This document shows, piece after piece, positions 13,301-21,000 of a stretch of 64,000 nucleotides of DNA. Position 1 is the first letter of the stretch. Every line of letters begins with the position of its first letter. The stretch is from Acanthopleuribacter pedis (lineage in GTDB: Bacteria; Acidobacteriota; Holophagae; Acanthopleuribacterales; Acanthopleuribacteraceae): contig NZ_JAFREP010000010.1 in NCBI RefSeq assembly GCF_017377855.1, positions 124,001 through 188,000 on the forward strand, read 5' to 3'. Under the pieces are notes generated by a model that saw only the letters and a list, made by a program, of their open reading frames with translations, was not told where the DNA came from and ran no database searches. The position numbers and the translations under genes are program-made.

Positions 13301-16300
13301 TGTGAACGCGGCACGCGGCACGCGGAGCACGCGGCCGAGATCGCGGTGATCGGCATGGCGGGCCAATTCCCCGGCGCCAAAAACCCGGCCGAATTCTGGG
13401 CGAACCTAGCCGCGGGCCGGAGCGGCATCGGCGAACTCACCCCCGAATACAGCCGCGACGGTTCCTACCGCTGGGGCGGCATGCTCGAGGATCGCCACTG
13501 CTTCGATCCCCTCTTCTTCCACATCGCGCCCAAGGAAGCCGAGGTGATGAACGTCCACCAGCGCTTGGTGCTGGAGGAAAGCTGGAAAGCCCTCGAAGAT
13601 GCGGGCATCAACCCGCGCGTCCTGGCCGATTCCCGCACCGGCATTTACATCGGCGCCGAACCCAGCGGCCAAATCAACGCCTCGCTGACCGGCTCCTCCG
13701 ACGCCATCATCGCCGCCCGCCTCGCCTACCATCTCAACCTCAAAGGCCCGGCGATGGTGGTCAACACCGGCTGTTCTTCCTCCGGCGTCGCGCTGCACCT
13801 TGCCTGCGAAAGCCTGAGAAGCGGCGAAAGCGACCTGGCCCTCGCCGGCGGGGTGTTTGCCGCCATGGTCGCCGACGGACTCGGTACCTTGGCCGAAATC
13901 GAAATGCTTTCGCCCACCGGCGAGTGCCACACCTTCGACAGCAGCGCCAACGGCACGGTGCTCTCCGAGGGTGTCGGCATGGTCGCCCTCAAACGTCTGG
14001 CCGACGCCCGCGCCGACGGCGACCCGATCCACGGCGTAATCACCGGGTCCGGCGTCAACCAAGACGGCGCCAGCAACGGCATCACCGCCCCCAACGGCGC
14101 GGCCCAGGAACGGTTGATGACCGAGGTCTACCAACGCTTCAACATCAACCCCGCCGATATCAGTTACTTCGAAGCCCACGGGACCGGCACCCGCCTCGGC
14201 GATCCGGTAGAAGCCAACGCGGTAAAACGCGCCTTCGAACAATTCGCCAAACACCACCCGGGCTGTGTGCTGGGCAGCGCCAAGTCCTTCATCGGCCACA
14301 CCTCGGCCGCGGCGGGTGTGATCGGGTTGATCAAAATCCTGCTTTCCATGAAACACCGGCAACTGCCCGCCATGCTCCATTTCAAGGAACTGAACCCGCT
14401 GATTGAATTCGACGGTTCGCCCTTCAGCATCCCCGCGCAAACCACGTCGTGGCAGGCGCGCCCCGGCCAAGCGCGCACGGCCGCGCTCAATTCCTTCGGC
14501 CACAGCGGCACCAACGCCCACCTGGTGGTGCGCGAACCCATCGCGCCCGTCATCGCGAGCAACCCGACCGGACCTTTCTTGGTGGTGCTGTCCGCGCGTG
14601 ATGAACCGCGGCTGCGGGAAGCGGCCGAACGGCTGGCGGCCTTCGTGCGCGAGGAAGAACCCAAGCTCGCCGATCTGGCTTACACGCTGCAAGTCGGCCG
14701 CGACGCCATGGAGGAACGGCTGGCGTTTTTGGTGCACAGCCACCGCGAATTAACCGAACGAATCGACGCCTTCCTCGCCGGCGCCAAGGGGAAAACGGAC
14801 GCGTGGCTGCGCGGCCAAGTTCGGCCCAACCGCGAGATGATCAGCCTCTTCACCGGCGATGCCGACATGACGCCCACCCTCGACGCCTGGATCGCACGGC
14901 GATCCTACCAACGCCTGTTGGAACTCTGGGTGCGCGGCCTGCCGCTCGACTGGGAACGCCTCTACGAAACCGGTCCCCAACCCCGCCGCATCAACCTGCC
15001 GCCCTATCCGTTTGCGCGCAACCGCTACACGCCGCGCCGGCCCGAGGCGGCCCCGGCACGCCCCGCCGCAACCTCGCTTGCGGCGGAAACGGCGCCGACC
15101 ACATCAAACTTGGAAGCCGTCGCGGACGATCACTTTGGTTACCTGCCTCGCTGGGAAGAAGTCGCCGCGCGGCCGCTCGACCCGCCGGAAACGGCCTCGC
15201 ACCAACGGGTGGTGCTGGTGTTTAACGGCGAATCTTTCCGCTTCGAAAACGATCTGGCGGCTTACTATGAACGCAACCATCCGGGTACCCGCGTGATCCG
15301 CATCCGTTTGGCCGATCAAACGCGCCAGGTTGACACGGATTCTTGGCTTTGCGATGTGAGCGATCCAGACGGGCCTGCATTGTGTCTCGACGCCATACCC
15401 GTTCCCGACGCGCTGTTTTTCATCGCGCCCTTCCAGGAACGCGGCGCGATTTTGGAAGCGGCGGCCTTGGAACAAAGTATTTGCGGTAACGAAATCCAAG
15501 TACTGCGGTTCGTGAAATACCTGCAAACCCGTTTGCAGCCAAGCGACACGCTCGACTGTTACCTGCTCACCGTCGACAACCATGCCGACCTGGAACCGCC
15601 CAACCCCCACGGCGCCGGCCTTTCCGGTTTGGCCTGCGCCGTCGCCCAGGGCGATTTCCGCATGCGCGTGCGCAACCTGGACCTGACCCGCGAGGAAATG
15701 GCGGACGACGCGGACCGCGCCGAATTACCGGCGCTCATCCTGGCCGAACCGGCGGCCGACCGCGGCGACGTGGTCCGCCTGCAATACGGCCTGCGCCGCC
15801 GACGCCACTTCGTGCGCCTCGACACCCAGGGTACCGGCTCGGCGCTGCGCCAAGGCGGGGTCTACGTGATCCTCGGCGGGAGCGGCGTGGTCGGGCGCAT
15901 CATCACCCGTTACCTGATCGCGGAATACGCGGCCAAGGTGGTTTGGATCGGGCGAAAACCAGCCGCGTCACCGGCCCTGCGCGAACGTTTGGCCGCCTTC
16001 GGCATGGCCACGCCGCACTACGTGCAGGCCGACGTCACCGACGCCGAGGCGGTGCAGGTCGCGGTCAACGCCGTCCACGCCCAGTTCGGCGCAATCCACG
16101 GCGCCGTGTTTTCCGGTTTGGTGTTTGACCGCGAAAATTCCGTCACCCAAACTGACGAAACCGCCTTCCGCGCCGTGCTCGATGTGAAAACCCAGGGCAG
16201 TCTCAACTTCTACAACGCCTTCCGCGATCTGCGCCTGGACTTCATGCTTTGGTTCTCCTCGATCCAAGCCTTTTCGTTCCTCGCCGCCCGCGACAGCTCG

Positions 16301-16621
16301 GCCTATGCCACCGGCATCACCTTCGCCGACACCTTCGCCCGCTCCCTCGACGACGCGCCTTTCCCCATCGGCATCGTTAACTGGGGTTACTGGGCCGCCT
16401 CGGTGCGCGGCACCCCGCTGGAGGCGCAGCTTGCCGCCCACTTCGCCTTCATCGAGGACGAAACCGGGTTCCGCTACTTCGAAAAAGCCACCGCCCTGCT
16501 CAGCCAAGGCGTGAAGCAATTCCTGTGTCTGGGTCCGCACGACGCCGTGCGTCGACTCATGCACTGCAACGACGACGAAATCATTTCCATCTACGAATCT
16601 TCCAACTCAATCGGGATATAA
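2..16621 (+). CDS. trans-AT polyketide synthase, modules 1-5 (5'-partial)
   Basis: The reading frame is open from the left edge: codons before the first ATG (nt 38) continue a KS sequence, so that ATG is internal and the true start lies upstream. The visible 5539 residues read KS0(1-230)-ACP(390-460)-KS(480-900)-KR(1330-1560)-ACP(1610-1690)-KS0(1735-2160)-MT(2370-2690)-ACP(2715-2795)-KS(2840-3255)-KR(3655-3900)-cMT(3910-4295)-ACP(4320-4400)-KS(4445-4850)-KR(5280-5525). No acyltransferase motif is present between any KS and the next domain; each KS is followed instead by the trans-AT type linker ending in an LPxYPF-like motif. The protein extends and modifies a malonyl-derived chain in the cytoplasm. 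It stops right after the module 5 KR; the missing cMT-ACP begins the next gene one nucleotide later. Family assignment is certain; individual modifications are inferred from domain type. Confidence 0.97.
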   Translation, partial: PEPFIALSRSGQMSPEPTVRSFGPAAKGFLRAEGVGSVLLKPLSRAERDGDAVYALIRGSAVNYNGRGGVSIAAPNIATHAALIADCYRRAGIDPRELGYIEAQGMGNPVADIAEWEACNQALRILAEERGVTLAPGNCRISTLKPFCGHMHAASALGALFKIIGALRGEQIPGILGFEGLSADLEDAGQPCRAAQGQSAWPAGTRPRLAGLHSYGAGGSNAHLLIEEYRGKTPMPAAETTLVLPISADSAAGCRAKLERILAAAEQQPLASVARTLQFGRDAMAHRVAFTARTFAAWRERAAAWCNGKVPDGVFVKQPEPASTTNPNDPSVLAQAWVNGEQVQWPQSDAPRLHLPGHPFQRIDCWFDAETHQAEVSSSAAAQTREQAEHLVRGLLAAQLKIEAAAINLDTAFGDLGFDSLLVMQLAETLNRRHGLQVEPSQFFEFTTPRKLVAFLAQQQGGVAADKPSRTKRIQPSRVDEPIAVIGVAGSFPHAPDLDGFWENLRAGRDCIDEVPAERWSDEFFEPDPKAAVASGRSYGRWGGFIKDLYRFDARFFGIAPREAVLMNPKERILLQNAWHAMEDAGYTPESLADERVGVFIGVTKAGYDPYPGTFASMANRISYSFDFNGPSFPIDTMCSSSLVAVHEACRHLRDGECSVALAGGVNAYVDPSHFAVLAAGQFLSPDGRCRSFGDGANGMVPGEGVGTLLLKPLSRAEADGDAIVAVIRGSAINHGGRTNGFTVPNPEAHRALIREALDRAGVSAREVSYVEAHGTGTALGDPIEVRGLTRAFAPDTGDTAFCSLGSVKSNIGHLEAAAGISGICKILLQMKHGTLVPSLHAATRNRQIDFPSTPFYVQQDLEPWNPSDAEGNPINRIACVSSFGAGGGNAHVVLEAYAAPAENPSVAKEAVAVLLSARDAEGLQQQAEQLLAHVEARFSVAAPTACEQRQACLGQLRAMLAEVMDAAPEEIQAGEPCDDDRVPPMQREALRARVNAAFPHLDWSDLGAFRDLAELAEAVARANHETCPCLGQTALADLAYTLQVGRRAMKHRFACIAADFAELADHLRALVAAPNGPFDGKTRLRGQVDGEPPNQSCGESLEQLTAFWVAGGAVNWRERHAGRGRRRVSLPGYPFAGDVYRMQTTQTEAKPDRVVSAPAQSERAEPQATEMLAWAPVWEAIEEKGVARDDLKRVIFACDLPTWEREGVVHLSKPEGATPEEAYAEIAVALFEQLRRLFEARVGKTRVQVVVPLGSAACYAGLSGLLRTARQENPDLLCQLIEATPKTCAEFLDAASLHMTEAHVRLREGRLERPVWREQAGFAADAEAAAPPWKTGGAYLITGGLGALGLTVARDIATTTQAVTLILTGRSRLSQKRRAQMQALEALGARVSYHRVDMARAEAVAALLHPWKGRLNGMVHCAGLIRDGFILNKTTEDFRAVLAPKVAGTAHLARLTRDWDLDFIALFSSGAGAFGNVGQADYAAANGFMDALAAREGGRFIAINWPLWREGGMRMDAASERLMRRRTGAAPLQTENGVFALRHSLAQGMQRLMVVEGDAAVIRENLTQTTSPKSQNQATGDSVARVARVDRVDRVDRVDRVDRVDPAALREPLQDRLCALLGQTIGMDPAEIDPDEALDSYGIDSVLTMELTDALERVFGALSKTLFYQYLNLADLGDFLLENHAATCRNWIEPTASSPATAQTQAAARVTEAPRPTAPSPEQPQAEPEDPYRDAVAIIGLSARHPGAEDLETFWQNLLKGREAVGEIPADRWDADAAQQAGASSRFGAFLEDAYAFDPLFFKMTPREAANIDPQERLFLQTAWHALEDAGYAPAHMPPALRQRFGVFAGMTKQGFDRTGDTIADAFPTTSLAAMVNRVSYQLNLQGPSMPVDTMCASSLTALHAACAYLRRGEGAMAVAGGVNLYLHPATYQALTIGQILARGPHCAAFCAEGDGFVPGEAVGAVVLKPYRQAVADRDSILGVIRGSAVNHGGRTNGFTIPNPNQQAAAIRDALAAGGVEADTISYIEAAANGSAMGDAIEMTALLDVFGKGGPRPGYHLGSIKPSIGHGESASGISQLSRVLVALRRKTLPPTLIHGSLNRDIPFEKLPFQLVRETTPWQALQLNGVTLPRRAGITNSSAGGVNAHLIVEEAPAIAAATGVAGPFLFILSARNRERLECIIADWLAFLAGQPELDAAAVAHTLRVGREPMAHRVAVIADDLAGFARGLAQPRFAGQVAKGQRTDHTAVKQAMAHNDLEQLAQLWVAGHGVPWGEYQSGLPRVSGLPCYPFARKICRIEGHDGRLGGRLGGHDGRIGGHDGRIKGHDGRIKGHDGRIEGHDGHIDSITEASDPPSSTPSLPAEKEHPIQDEYENPAAEFYAHATRGADENFQEEYLTFAPFEEKIPGFSSSRIWLDPLGNPEDYALMKSKQREMRQVLFCREDFQRIEHMLDFGCGRGTDVIQVAEHFPHITTHGFTITKVQAELGNRRIASRNLAPRARIFHKDSAVDPFPGLYDLIIGIEVSFHIRDKEALFRKIAAGLKSGGRVLLMDYIANLRGPIVDHDVEVTILTRQNWLDLLARHGLRVSEIIDVSPQVANFLYDPECRENIKGQPQVTQNLWLNHANQATALERGWITYCLMKFEKEEHLDEAALYQHNQRMIDNQTPYPEAVRAMHRSGHIPYPVTPADEQVPVARVAAATPAPPAADAPRGVKPDLGTIRAAVTRIFAKVLGFTQREIEENDSFEALGISSINAVELLEAINTHYDLVLPTSIVFECNDLDSFGRFVRDSLPEQAAPQAEPHRPAPQPKPETAPRVVQPEPMPAAVASPFARPRFREIEDIAVVGLACRCAGADDQQAFWQLISEGRDQLQRVIDPHCVHDFEAGSDQHAVLRYGMMRNPDHFDPLFFHISPKEAEMMDYAQRILLEECYKALEDAGIAPGSLKKQRVGTYIGVTGEQRAVSQNSHLAILGADASILAARIAFFLDLKGPALAVNTACSSSLVAMDLAYRALQQGEIDLAIAGGITISGQVGTYASMNNAGMISPTGTCRPFDNDADGIVVGDGVGIVILQRQSDALNRRRDGYGVIRGSGTNQDGRTSGITVPGFLAQSELEASVYRGAGISAGDIQYVEAHGTATKLGDPIEVHGLTHSFAQFTPKKQFCAIGSLKANIGHTAAAAGVLSAIKLLLSLKHRQMPPSINFTRENEHIDFKNSPVYVNTELKTWQPGATGHRLGVVSSFGYSGTNAHMLLSDPEPTTPSAKHGGNHLLVLSARAEDRLREQAQNLVAWLKTHPEADLADVAFTLQVGRDAMAERLALIAADHRDAVNQLTAWLADNQTTNTLFRDHVQRNDALALFDSDEELCEATEKWIQRGKLDRLLRLWTQGLAIDWLRLTTGESRLISLPTYPFKRERIPLGGGSVEAAAADLPEKSEQTAANWDGFTFLPQWSEQPLPAAATAHRGRSVLIVTAGDCADLVAALVRTNREQADTEVHRVRLGQSTRRLAEHEWLCTAEPEALAECLGNRLFDTVFFAVRGGAESGLGQDERALLHLIQHLRRNGDDLDLFVLTPDLFTTAPDGGVTRGAGLTGLACAAAQGSRLRVRNLDIAGPVDATLVEHIMREPASERGEVFRLHNGRRTRRRFLKLATTHLPESGLRRNGVYVIAGGSGALGRVITAQLQKQYDATVIWLGRRDARAVAATGGVQPALYLQADVTDPDAMIRAVQQIKQSYPDLHGAVFAGLVYHADNSIAMDPAAFGEMIQVKIQGSRNFYRALAAEPLDFMCWFSSVQAFSFLSAADSAGYAAGITAADALVRCLRAEARFPMGSINWGYWHTSVAGTPLAERIQHHFETISDGDGFAFFARFCGALRAGRLHRALYVGTSPAVRHLMACPETQHIQLAPAAGPAVIEELRHYQNDRPFTHFLKNDPWPELNAWMARLLFVQLRTLGIFGDATPHHNNDLRAQAGVIDTYTRWWNECCLGILETAGLLRHDGEQITATAAGLALNDGLWAEWAEYRKNYRDNPDLKSAVALVETCLRALPEILRGQRPATEVIFPRASMENVADMYQRNVLSDFFNSMVADLVVRTVQARVAADPEARLRIIEIGAGTGGTTALVLPALQPWAAHIEEYCYTDVSKAFLMHAAKNYAVDAPFLSQQLWNVEQPAAAQGVDRVFDIAIATNVLHATRDIRATLQNVAAVLNHQGLLVLNENITKTTLGTLTFGLLDGWWLYEDAELRIPGCPLLSPEGWQQVLTELGWSAVLPARDAADALGQQIIAAQSNGLVVVTAEHAKTAVAAPKPKPKRKRTRKVVKTVAAPARDLDQRINASVRAALSHTLNLAAADIEGRVPFSDYGIDSILGVTFIDQINEALGITMNTTILFDQTTVDALSAHILKNHGNQIHTPDGSETITVEEEVEEDVGEEPQATQTEPCERGTRHAEHAAEIAVIGMAGQFPGAKNPAEFWANLAAGRSGIGELTPEYSRDGSYRWGGMLEDRHCFDPLFFHIAPKEAEVMNVHQRLVLEESWKALEDAGINPRVLADSRTGIYIGAEPSGQINASLTGSSDAIIAARLAYHLNLKGPAMVVNTGCSSSGVALHLACESLRSGESDLALAGGVFAAMVADGLGTLAEIEMLSPTGECHTFDSSANGTVLSEGVGMVALKRLADARADGDPIHGVITGSGVNQDGASNGITAPNGAAQERLMTEVYQRFNINPADISYFEAHGTGTRLGDPVEANAVKRAFEQFAKHHPGCVLGSAKSFIGHTSAAAGVIGLIKILLSMKHRQLPAMLHFKELNPLIEFDGSPFSIPAQTTSWQARPGQARTAALNSFGHSGTNAHLVVREPIAPVIASNPTGPFLVVLSARDEPRLREAAERLAAFVREEEPKLADLAYTLQVGRDAMEERLAFLVHSHRELTERIDAFLAGAKGKTDAWLRGQVRPNREMISLFTGDADMTPTLDAWIARRSYQRLLELWVRGLPLDWERLYETGPQPRRINLPPYPFARNRYTPRRPEAAPARPAATSLAAETAPTTSNLEAVADDHFGYLPRWEEVAARPLDPPETASHQRVVLVFNGESFRFENDLAAYYERNHPGTRVIRIRLADQTRQVDTDSWLCDVSDPDGPALCLDAIPVPDALFFIAPFQERGAILEAAALEQSICGNEIQVLRFVKYLQTRLQPSDTLDCYLLTVDNHADLEPPNPHGAGLSGLACAVAQGDFRMRVRNLDLTREEMADDADRAELPALILAEPAADRGDVVRLQYGLRRRRHFVRLDTQGTGSALRQGGVYVILGGSGVVGRIITRYLIAEYAAKVVWIGRKPAASPALRERLAAFGMATPHYVQADVTDAEAVQVAVNAVHAQFGAIHGAVFSGLVFDRENSVTQTDETAFRAVLDVKTQGSLNFYNAFRDLRLDFMLWFSSIQAFSFLAARDSSAYATGITFADTFARSLDDAPFPIGIVNWGYWAASVRGTPLEAQLAAHFAFIEDETGFRYFEKATALLSQGVKQFLCLGPHDAVRRLMHCNDDEIISIYESSNSIGI
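1436..5065 (+). other. module 2: KS-KR-ACP
   Basis: The KS is complete and looks active: DTMCSSS (Cys nt 1916-1918), EAHGTGT and KSNIGH. The KR has the NADPH motif (YLITGGLGALG, about nt 4018), the catalytic Ser and Tyr (FSSGAG...ADYAAAN), and Asp in the LxD position (LIRDGF), which fits a B-type KR making a D-hydroxyl. The ACP is of GIDSV type (Ser nt 4937-4939). The post-KS linker carries an ACP-like insertion at about 2860-3090 whose Ser position is Pro (nt 2954-2956). A VDR tripeptide repeat joins KR and ACP. Confidence 0.88.
4769..4820 (+). repeat. in-frame 9-bp tandem repeat (Val-Asp-Arg) in KR-ACP linker
   Basis: Five complete copies of GTCGACCG(A/G) followed by a partial copy encode repeated Val-Asp-Arg just before the module 2 ACP. 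Copies are almost identical; only the last base changes from A to G in the fourth and fifth. The repeat keeps frame and probably forms a flexible or charged linker. Near-identical units suggest recent slippage. Confidence 0.95.
5200..8385 (+). other. module 3: KS0-methyltransferase-ACP
   Basis: The KS keeps Cys (DTMCASS) and the last His (KPSIGH), but HGTGT reads AANGS, so the His position (nt 6095-6097) is Ala: a non-elongating KS0. A SAM methyltransferase follows (about 7110-8050; motif I LDFGCGRGTD near 7358-7383). It is clearly different from the three cMT domains of modules 4-6, which have EIGAGTGG. KS0-MT-ACP directly after KS-KR-ACP fits O-methylation of the new beta-hydroxyl; C-methylation cannot be excluded from sequence alone. 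The ACP reads GISSI with Ser at nt 8258-8260. Confidence 0.78.
6902..7039 (+). repeat. in-frame 21-bp repeat (xGHDGRI heptapeptide) between KS0 and MT
   Basis: Forty-six codons form six heptapeptides of pattern xGHDGR(I/L), with x = E, G or K and the last unit ending GHI, plus one four-residue remnant (GGRL) after the first unit. Each 21-nt unit contains GGCC-ACGAC-GGCC. The tract lies exactly between the KS0 linker and the methyltransferase and looks like a repeat-expanded linker rather than a folded domain. Confidence 0.93.
8522..13195 (+). other. module 4: KS-KR-cMT-ACP
   Basis: The KS has all catalytic residues (NTACSSS with Cys nt 8999-9001, EAHGTAT, KANIGH). The KR (about 10975-11690) has YVIAGGSGALG, Ser (FSSVQAF) and Tyr (GYAAGI). 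The C-methyltransferase (about 11740-12870) has IEIGAGTGGTTA and the NVLHATRDI segment typical of trans-AT cMT domains. The ACP reads YGIDSIL. Expected outcome: an alpha-methyl-beta-hydroxy unit. Confidence 0.87.
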
Positions 16622-18060
16622 CATGAAGCGAGAAGCCATCGACCGTCTGGTCCAGAACCCTCTTTGGGACGAACTCGAATCTTGGATGAGCCGCCTGCTG
16701 GGCGCGCAACTGCGGTGCATGGGTGCCTTCAAGGGCGACCAAGCGCCGGCCGAGGCCTGGCGCGCGCTCGGCGTGCAGGAGAAATACGCACCTTGGTGGT
16801 GCACCTGCGCGCTGGAGATTTTGCAACGCAACGGGCAGCTGCCCCCGCCCGCCGCGGACGAACCCGCCGCGGTGTGGGCCGCTTGGGAACCGCGCCTGCA
16901 AGCCTTTTTGCAGGAACCGGAAATGGGCGCCGCGGTGCAACTGGTCGACGCCTGCCTGCGCCGTCTGCCCGACATCCTGCGGGGTACCCTGGCCGCCACG
17001 GACGTCTTGTTCCCCCGCGCCGCCATGTCCCGCGTGGAAAACATTTACCGGCGCAACACCTTGGCCGATTACCTCAACGGCCTGGTGGCCGACGCGGCGG
17101 TCGACCACCTCCAACAACGCTTGGCCACCGATCCCAACGCCCGCCTACGCCTGATCGAAATCGGCGCCGGCACCGGCGGCACCAGCGCGGTGGTCCTGCC
17201 CGCGCTCCGTCCCTTCCAAGACCACATCGACGGCTATGTTTACACCGACATTTCGCAAGCCTTCCTGATCCACGCCAAAACCCATTTCTTGCCCGAGTTC
17301 CCTTTTGTCCAACCCATGCTTTGGAATGTCGAGCAACCCCTGCCCGCGCACATCGAGGCCGGTTCCTTTGATCTGGCGATTGCCACCAACGTGCTCCACG
17401 CCACCCGCAACATTCGCGAGAGCCTGCGCCACGTCAAGACCGCGCTCAAATCGGGCGGCCGCTTGATCCTCAACGAGGGCGTCCAAAAAACCACGCTCAA
17501 CAGCCTGACCTTCGGGTTGCTGGACGGATGGTGGCGATTCGAGGATCCCAAGTTACGCATTCCCGGCTCCCCGCTCCTGGAAACCCGCACCTGGCGCCGG
17601 GTCCTGGCCTGGGAAGGCTACCGTTACCGCCCGCTCCCGCCGGAAACCACCGCCGGCTTGGGCCAGCAAATCGTGGTCGGTGAAAGCGACGGCATGGTGC
17701 GCCACACCAAGGCTTTGCCCACGGTCGAGGCCGAAGCACACACCCAGCCGGCACCGGCCGTCACCGCCGCCAAACCAACCGAGGCAACCGCGCCGACACC
17801 GGCCGCCGTACCCACCGTCGATGTGCGCACCCACGTCGGCGAAGCCGTCAGCCGCGCCTTAACCGATTCGCTGAAGCTGGACGAAGCGGTGCAGTGCGAC
17901 ATTCCCTTCTCGGATTACGGGATCGATTCCATTCTCGGCGTGGGTTTTGTCGACCACATCAACGCATCGCTGGGCCTCTCGCTGCACACCGCCATCTTGT
18001 TCGACTACACCACCGTCGAACGCCTCGCCGATTACCTCAGCGAAACCTATGCCGACCGCA
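13330..18060 (+). other. module 5: KS-KR | cMT-ACP, split across two genes
   Basis: The KS (NTGCSSS, EAHGTGT, KSFIGH) and KR (YVILGGSGVVG; FSSIQAF; AYATGI) end the first gene. The cMT (LIEIGAGTGGTSA) and ACP (YGIDSIL) begin the second. Domain order is the same as in module 4, so the two halves together should install an alpha-methyl-beta-hydroxy unit. The break sits in the short KR-cMT linker. Confidence 0.88.
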
Positions 18061-21000
18061 TCCGCCGCCCCGAAACGGCCGCGCAGCAAGCCAACCCGGC
18101 CCCAACCATGCCGGCGCAAACGGCACCCGCGCCCCCCGTTGCACCAACCCCGATACCAAGCGTCCAACCCATCGTCGCATCGGCCCCGCAAGCCGGCCCC
18201 GCCGCGCAACCCGACGTGATTGCGGTCATCGGTTTGTCCGGGCAGTTCCCGAGCGCACCCGACCCGGAGACCTTTTGGCGCAACCTGATCGAAGGCCGCG
18301 ACGGCATCCAACCATTGCCCGAGGCCTACCGCGACCTGGACCGACTCGTCGGCCGCGACGCCGAGGGCAACCTCTATTACCAATGGGGCGGCGTGCTCGA
18401 ACACCGCAACCATTTCGACCCGCTCTTTTTCAACATCGCCCCCCGCGAAGCCGAATCCATGAACCCCCACCAGCGTTTGATCCTGCAAGAGAGCTGGAAA
18501 GCGCTGGAAGACGCGGGCCGCAACCCACGCGCGCTGGACGGTTCCCAGGTCGGCATCTTCGTGGGCGCCGAACCCACCGAATACTTTTATGAATCCTTCA
18601 CCGGCGCCTCGGAAGCCATCGTCGCCTCGCGGCTGTCGTACCATCTCAACCTGCGCGGCCCGGCCCTGGTCGTCAACACCGGCTGTTCCTCCTCGGCGGT
18701 GGCGATCCACCTCGCCTGTGAAAGCCTGCGTTCCGGCGAATCCGCCCTCGCCCTCGCCGGCGGCGTTTCCGCGGTGATGAAACAAAGCGGGCTCAACACC
18801 CTCGCCGAGGCGGGCATGTTGTCGCCTACCGGGGCCTGCCACACCTTCGACGCCACCGGCAACGGCACGGTTCTGTCCGAGGGTGTCGGCATGGTGGTCT
18901 TGAAACGGCACGCCGAGGCCGTCGCTGACGGCGATCCCATTTACGGCGTGATCCTCGGTTCCGGCATGAACCAAGACGGTACCAGCAACGGCATCACCGC
19001 CCCCAACGGTCTGGCCCAGGAATCGCTGATTCGCGATGTTCAGGATCGCTTCCACATCAACGCCGACCACATCAGCTACATGGAAGCCCACGGGACCGGC
19101 ACCAACCTGGGCGATCCGGTCGAGGGTAACGCCCTGGTGCGGGCGTTCCGCGGCAAAACGGCGCGCACCCATTTCTGCCGGGTCGGCAGCGCCAAGGCCC
19201 ACATCGGCCACACCTCCGCCGCGGCCGGCGTGATCGGCCTGATCAAAATCCTGTTGTCCCTCAAACACCGTAAGTTGCCAGGATTGTTACACTTTAATCA
19301 ACTAAATCCCCAGATCGACTTTGCGGATTCGCCCTTTTTCATCGATGCGCAACCGGCCGAGTGGGTCGCTGACGGGGCGCCGTTGACCGCCGCGCTCAAT
19401 TCCTTCGGGCACAGCGGCACCAACGTCCACCTGGTGGTGGCCGAACCCAGGCAACCGGCCGCGACGCCGGACCCGGGCCAACCCCAGCTGGTACCGCTTT
19501 CCGCGTTTGACCGGGATCGCTTAAACGAAGTCGCCGCGAACTTGCTCGCCTTCCTGGAGCGTGCCGCCGCGGCGCCGCGTTTGTGCGATTTGGCGTACAC
19601 GCTGCAAGTGGGCCGCGAGGCCATGGCCGAACGGATCATCTTCCAGGTGCGTGAGCTGGCCGAGCTCAAAACACACCTCAAAAGTTTCGTCGCCACCGGC
19701 AAGGTGACAGGCCGCCAGGGACGGGTGAGCGGCAAAGGCAAGCACTCGCAACTGTTGGCCGGCGGCGACGAGGACAGCCGCGCGCTGATCGCCGCCTGGA
19801 CCGCGAAAGGGAAATTGGACAAACTGGCCGACCTTTGGGTGCAAGGGGTGGTCGTGGACTGGGATTTGATCCCCAACGGCGACGCGCGCCGCATCAGCCT
19901 GCCCGGCTATCCCTTCGCCCGCGAACATTTTGACGCGCCCCACAAAACGAGCACCGCCGATTTGAAGCGCGCGCCGGGTTCCGCCCTGTTGCACCCACTG
20001 TGTCAGCGCAACACCTCGACCTTGAAGGTCCAGCGATACAGCGCCACCTTTAGCGGCGACGAATTTTTCTTCGCCGACCACCGCGTGCACGGCGCGCGGG
20101 TGTTGCCGGGGGTCGCTTATTTGGAACTGGCGCGAACCGCCGTGGTGGATGCGCTGGGTGAGGATTTGGGCGACGCCCGCATCACCCTCAAAGATGTCGT
20201 TTGGACGCGGCCGATTCGCATCGACGACGCGGCCTTGGATGTGCACATCCAGCTGGAGCCGAGCCAAGACCGTCACGGCAACGAGGAGATTCGGTTCCAG
20301 ATCCAAACCGACGTGGTCCACGCCGAGGGTTTGGCGGTTCAGGAGCCCGCGCAAACCATCGTCCACGATTTGGACGCCTTACGCGCCGCGGTGAACCGCG
20401 AAACCATGGACGCCGAAACCCTTTACGACGCCTTCCACCAAATGGGCATTGATTACGGGCCGGGCCATCGCGGATTGTCCGAACTGCGCTTTGACACCTT
20501 CGGGCGCGGCGACACCACCGAACCCCAGATCGTGGCGCGGCTCGACCTACCCGCCGGGTTCGAGGACCACCCCTACACCTTGCACCCCGGTTTGATGGAC
20601 GCGGCCTTGCAGGCCTCGATTGGGTTTATGTTGGACAGCGGCCGCGGTGAGAACGCCATGAAACCCAGTCTTCCCTTTGCCCTGGAAGCGCTGGAGGTTT
20701 TCGCGCCGATCCCGGACCAAAGCTGGGTGTGGACGCGGCCTTCCGAGAACGCTTCCTTCTACGACCGTGTGCAAAAGCTGGACATTGATGTGTGCGATGG
20801 GGACGGCAAGGTGTGCGTGCGCATGAAACGCTTTTCCTCACGAACCCTGGAAGGCGCCATCCCCGCCGCGGGCGCGACCCAGGATGACCGCGTCGGCTTG
20901 ATCACGATGAGCCCGGTGTGGAACCTGACCCGCCCCGAACCCGCGCCGCTTGATACGGACCAGCGGATGTTGGTGATCGGCGGCGAAACAGCCCTAACCC

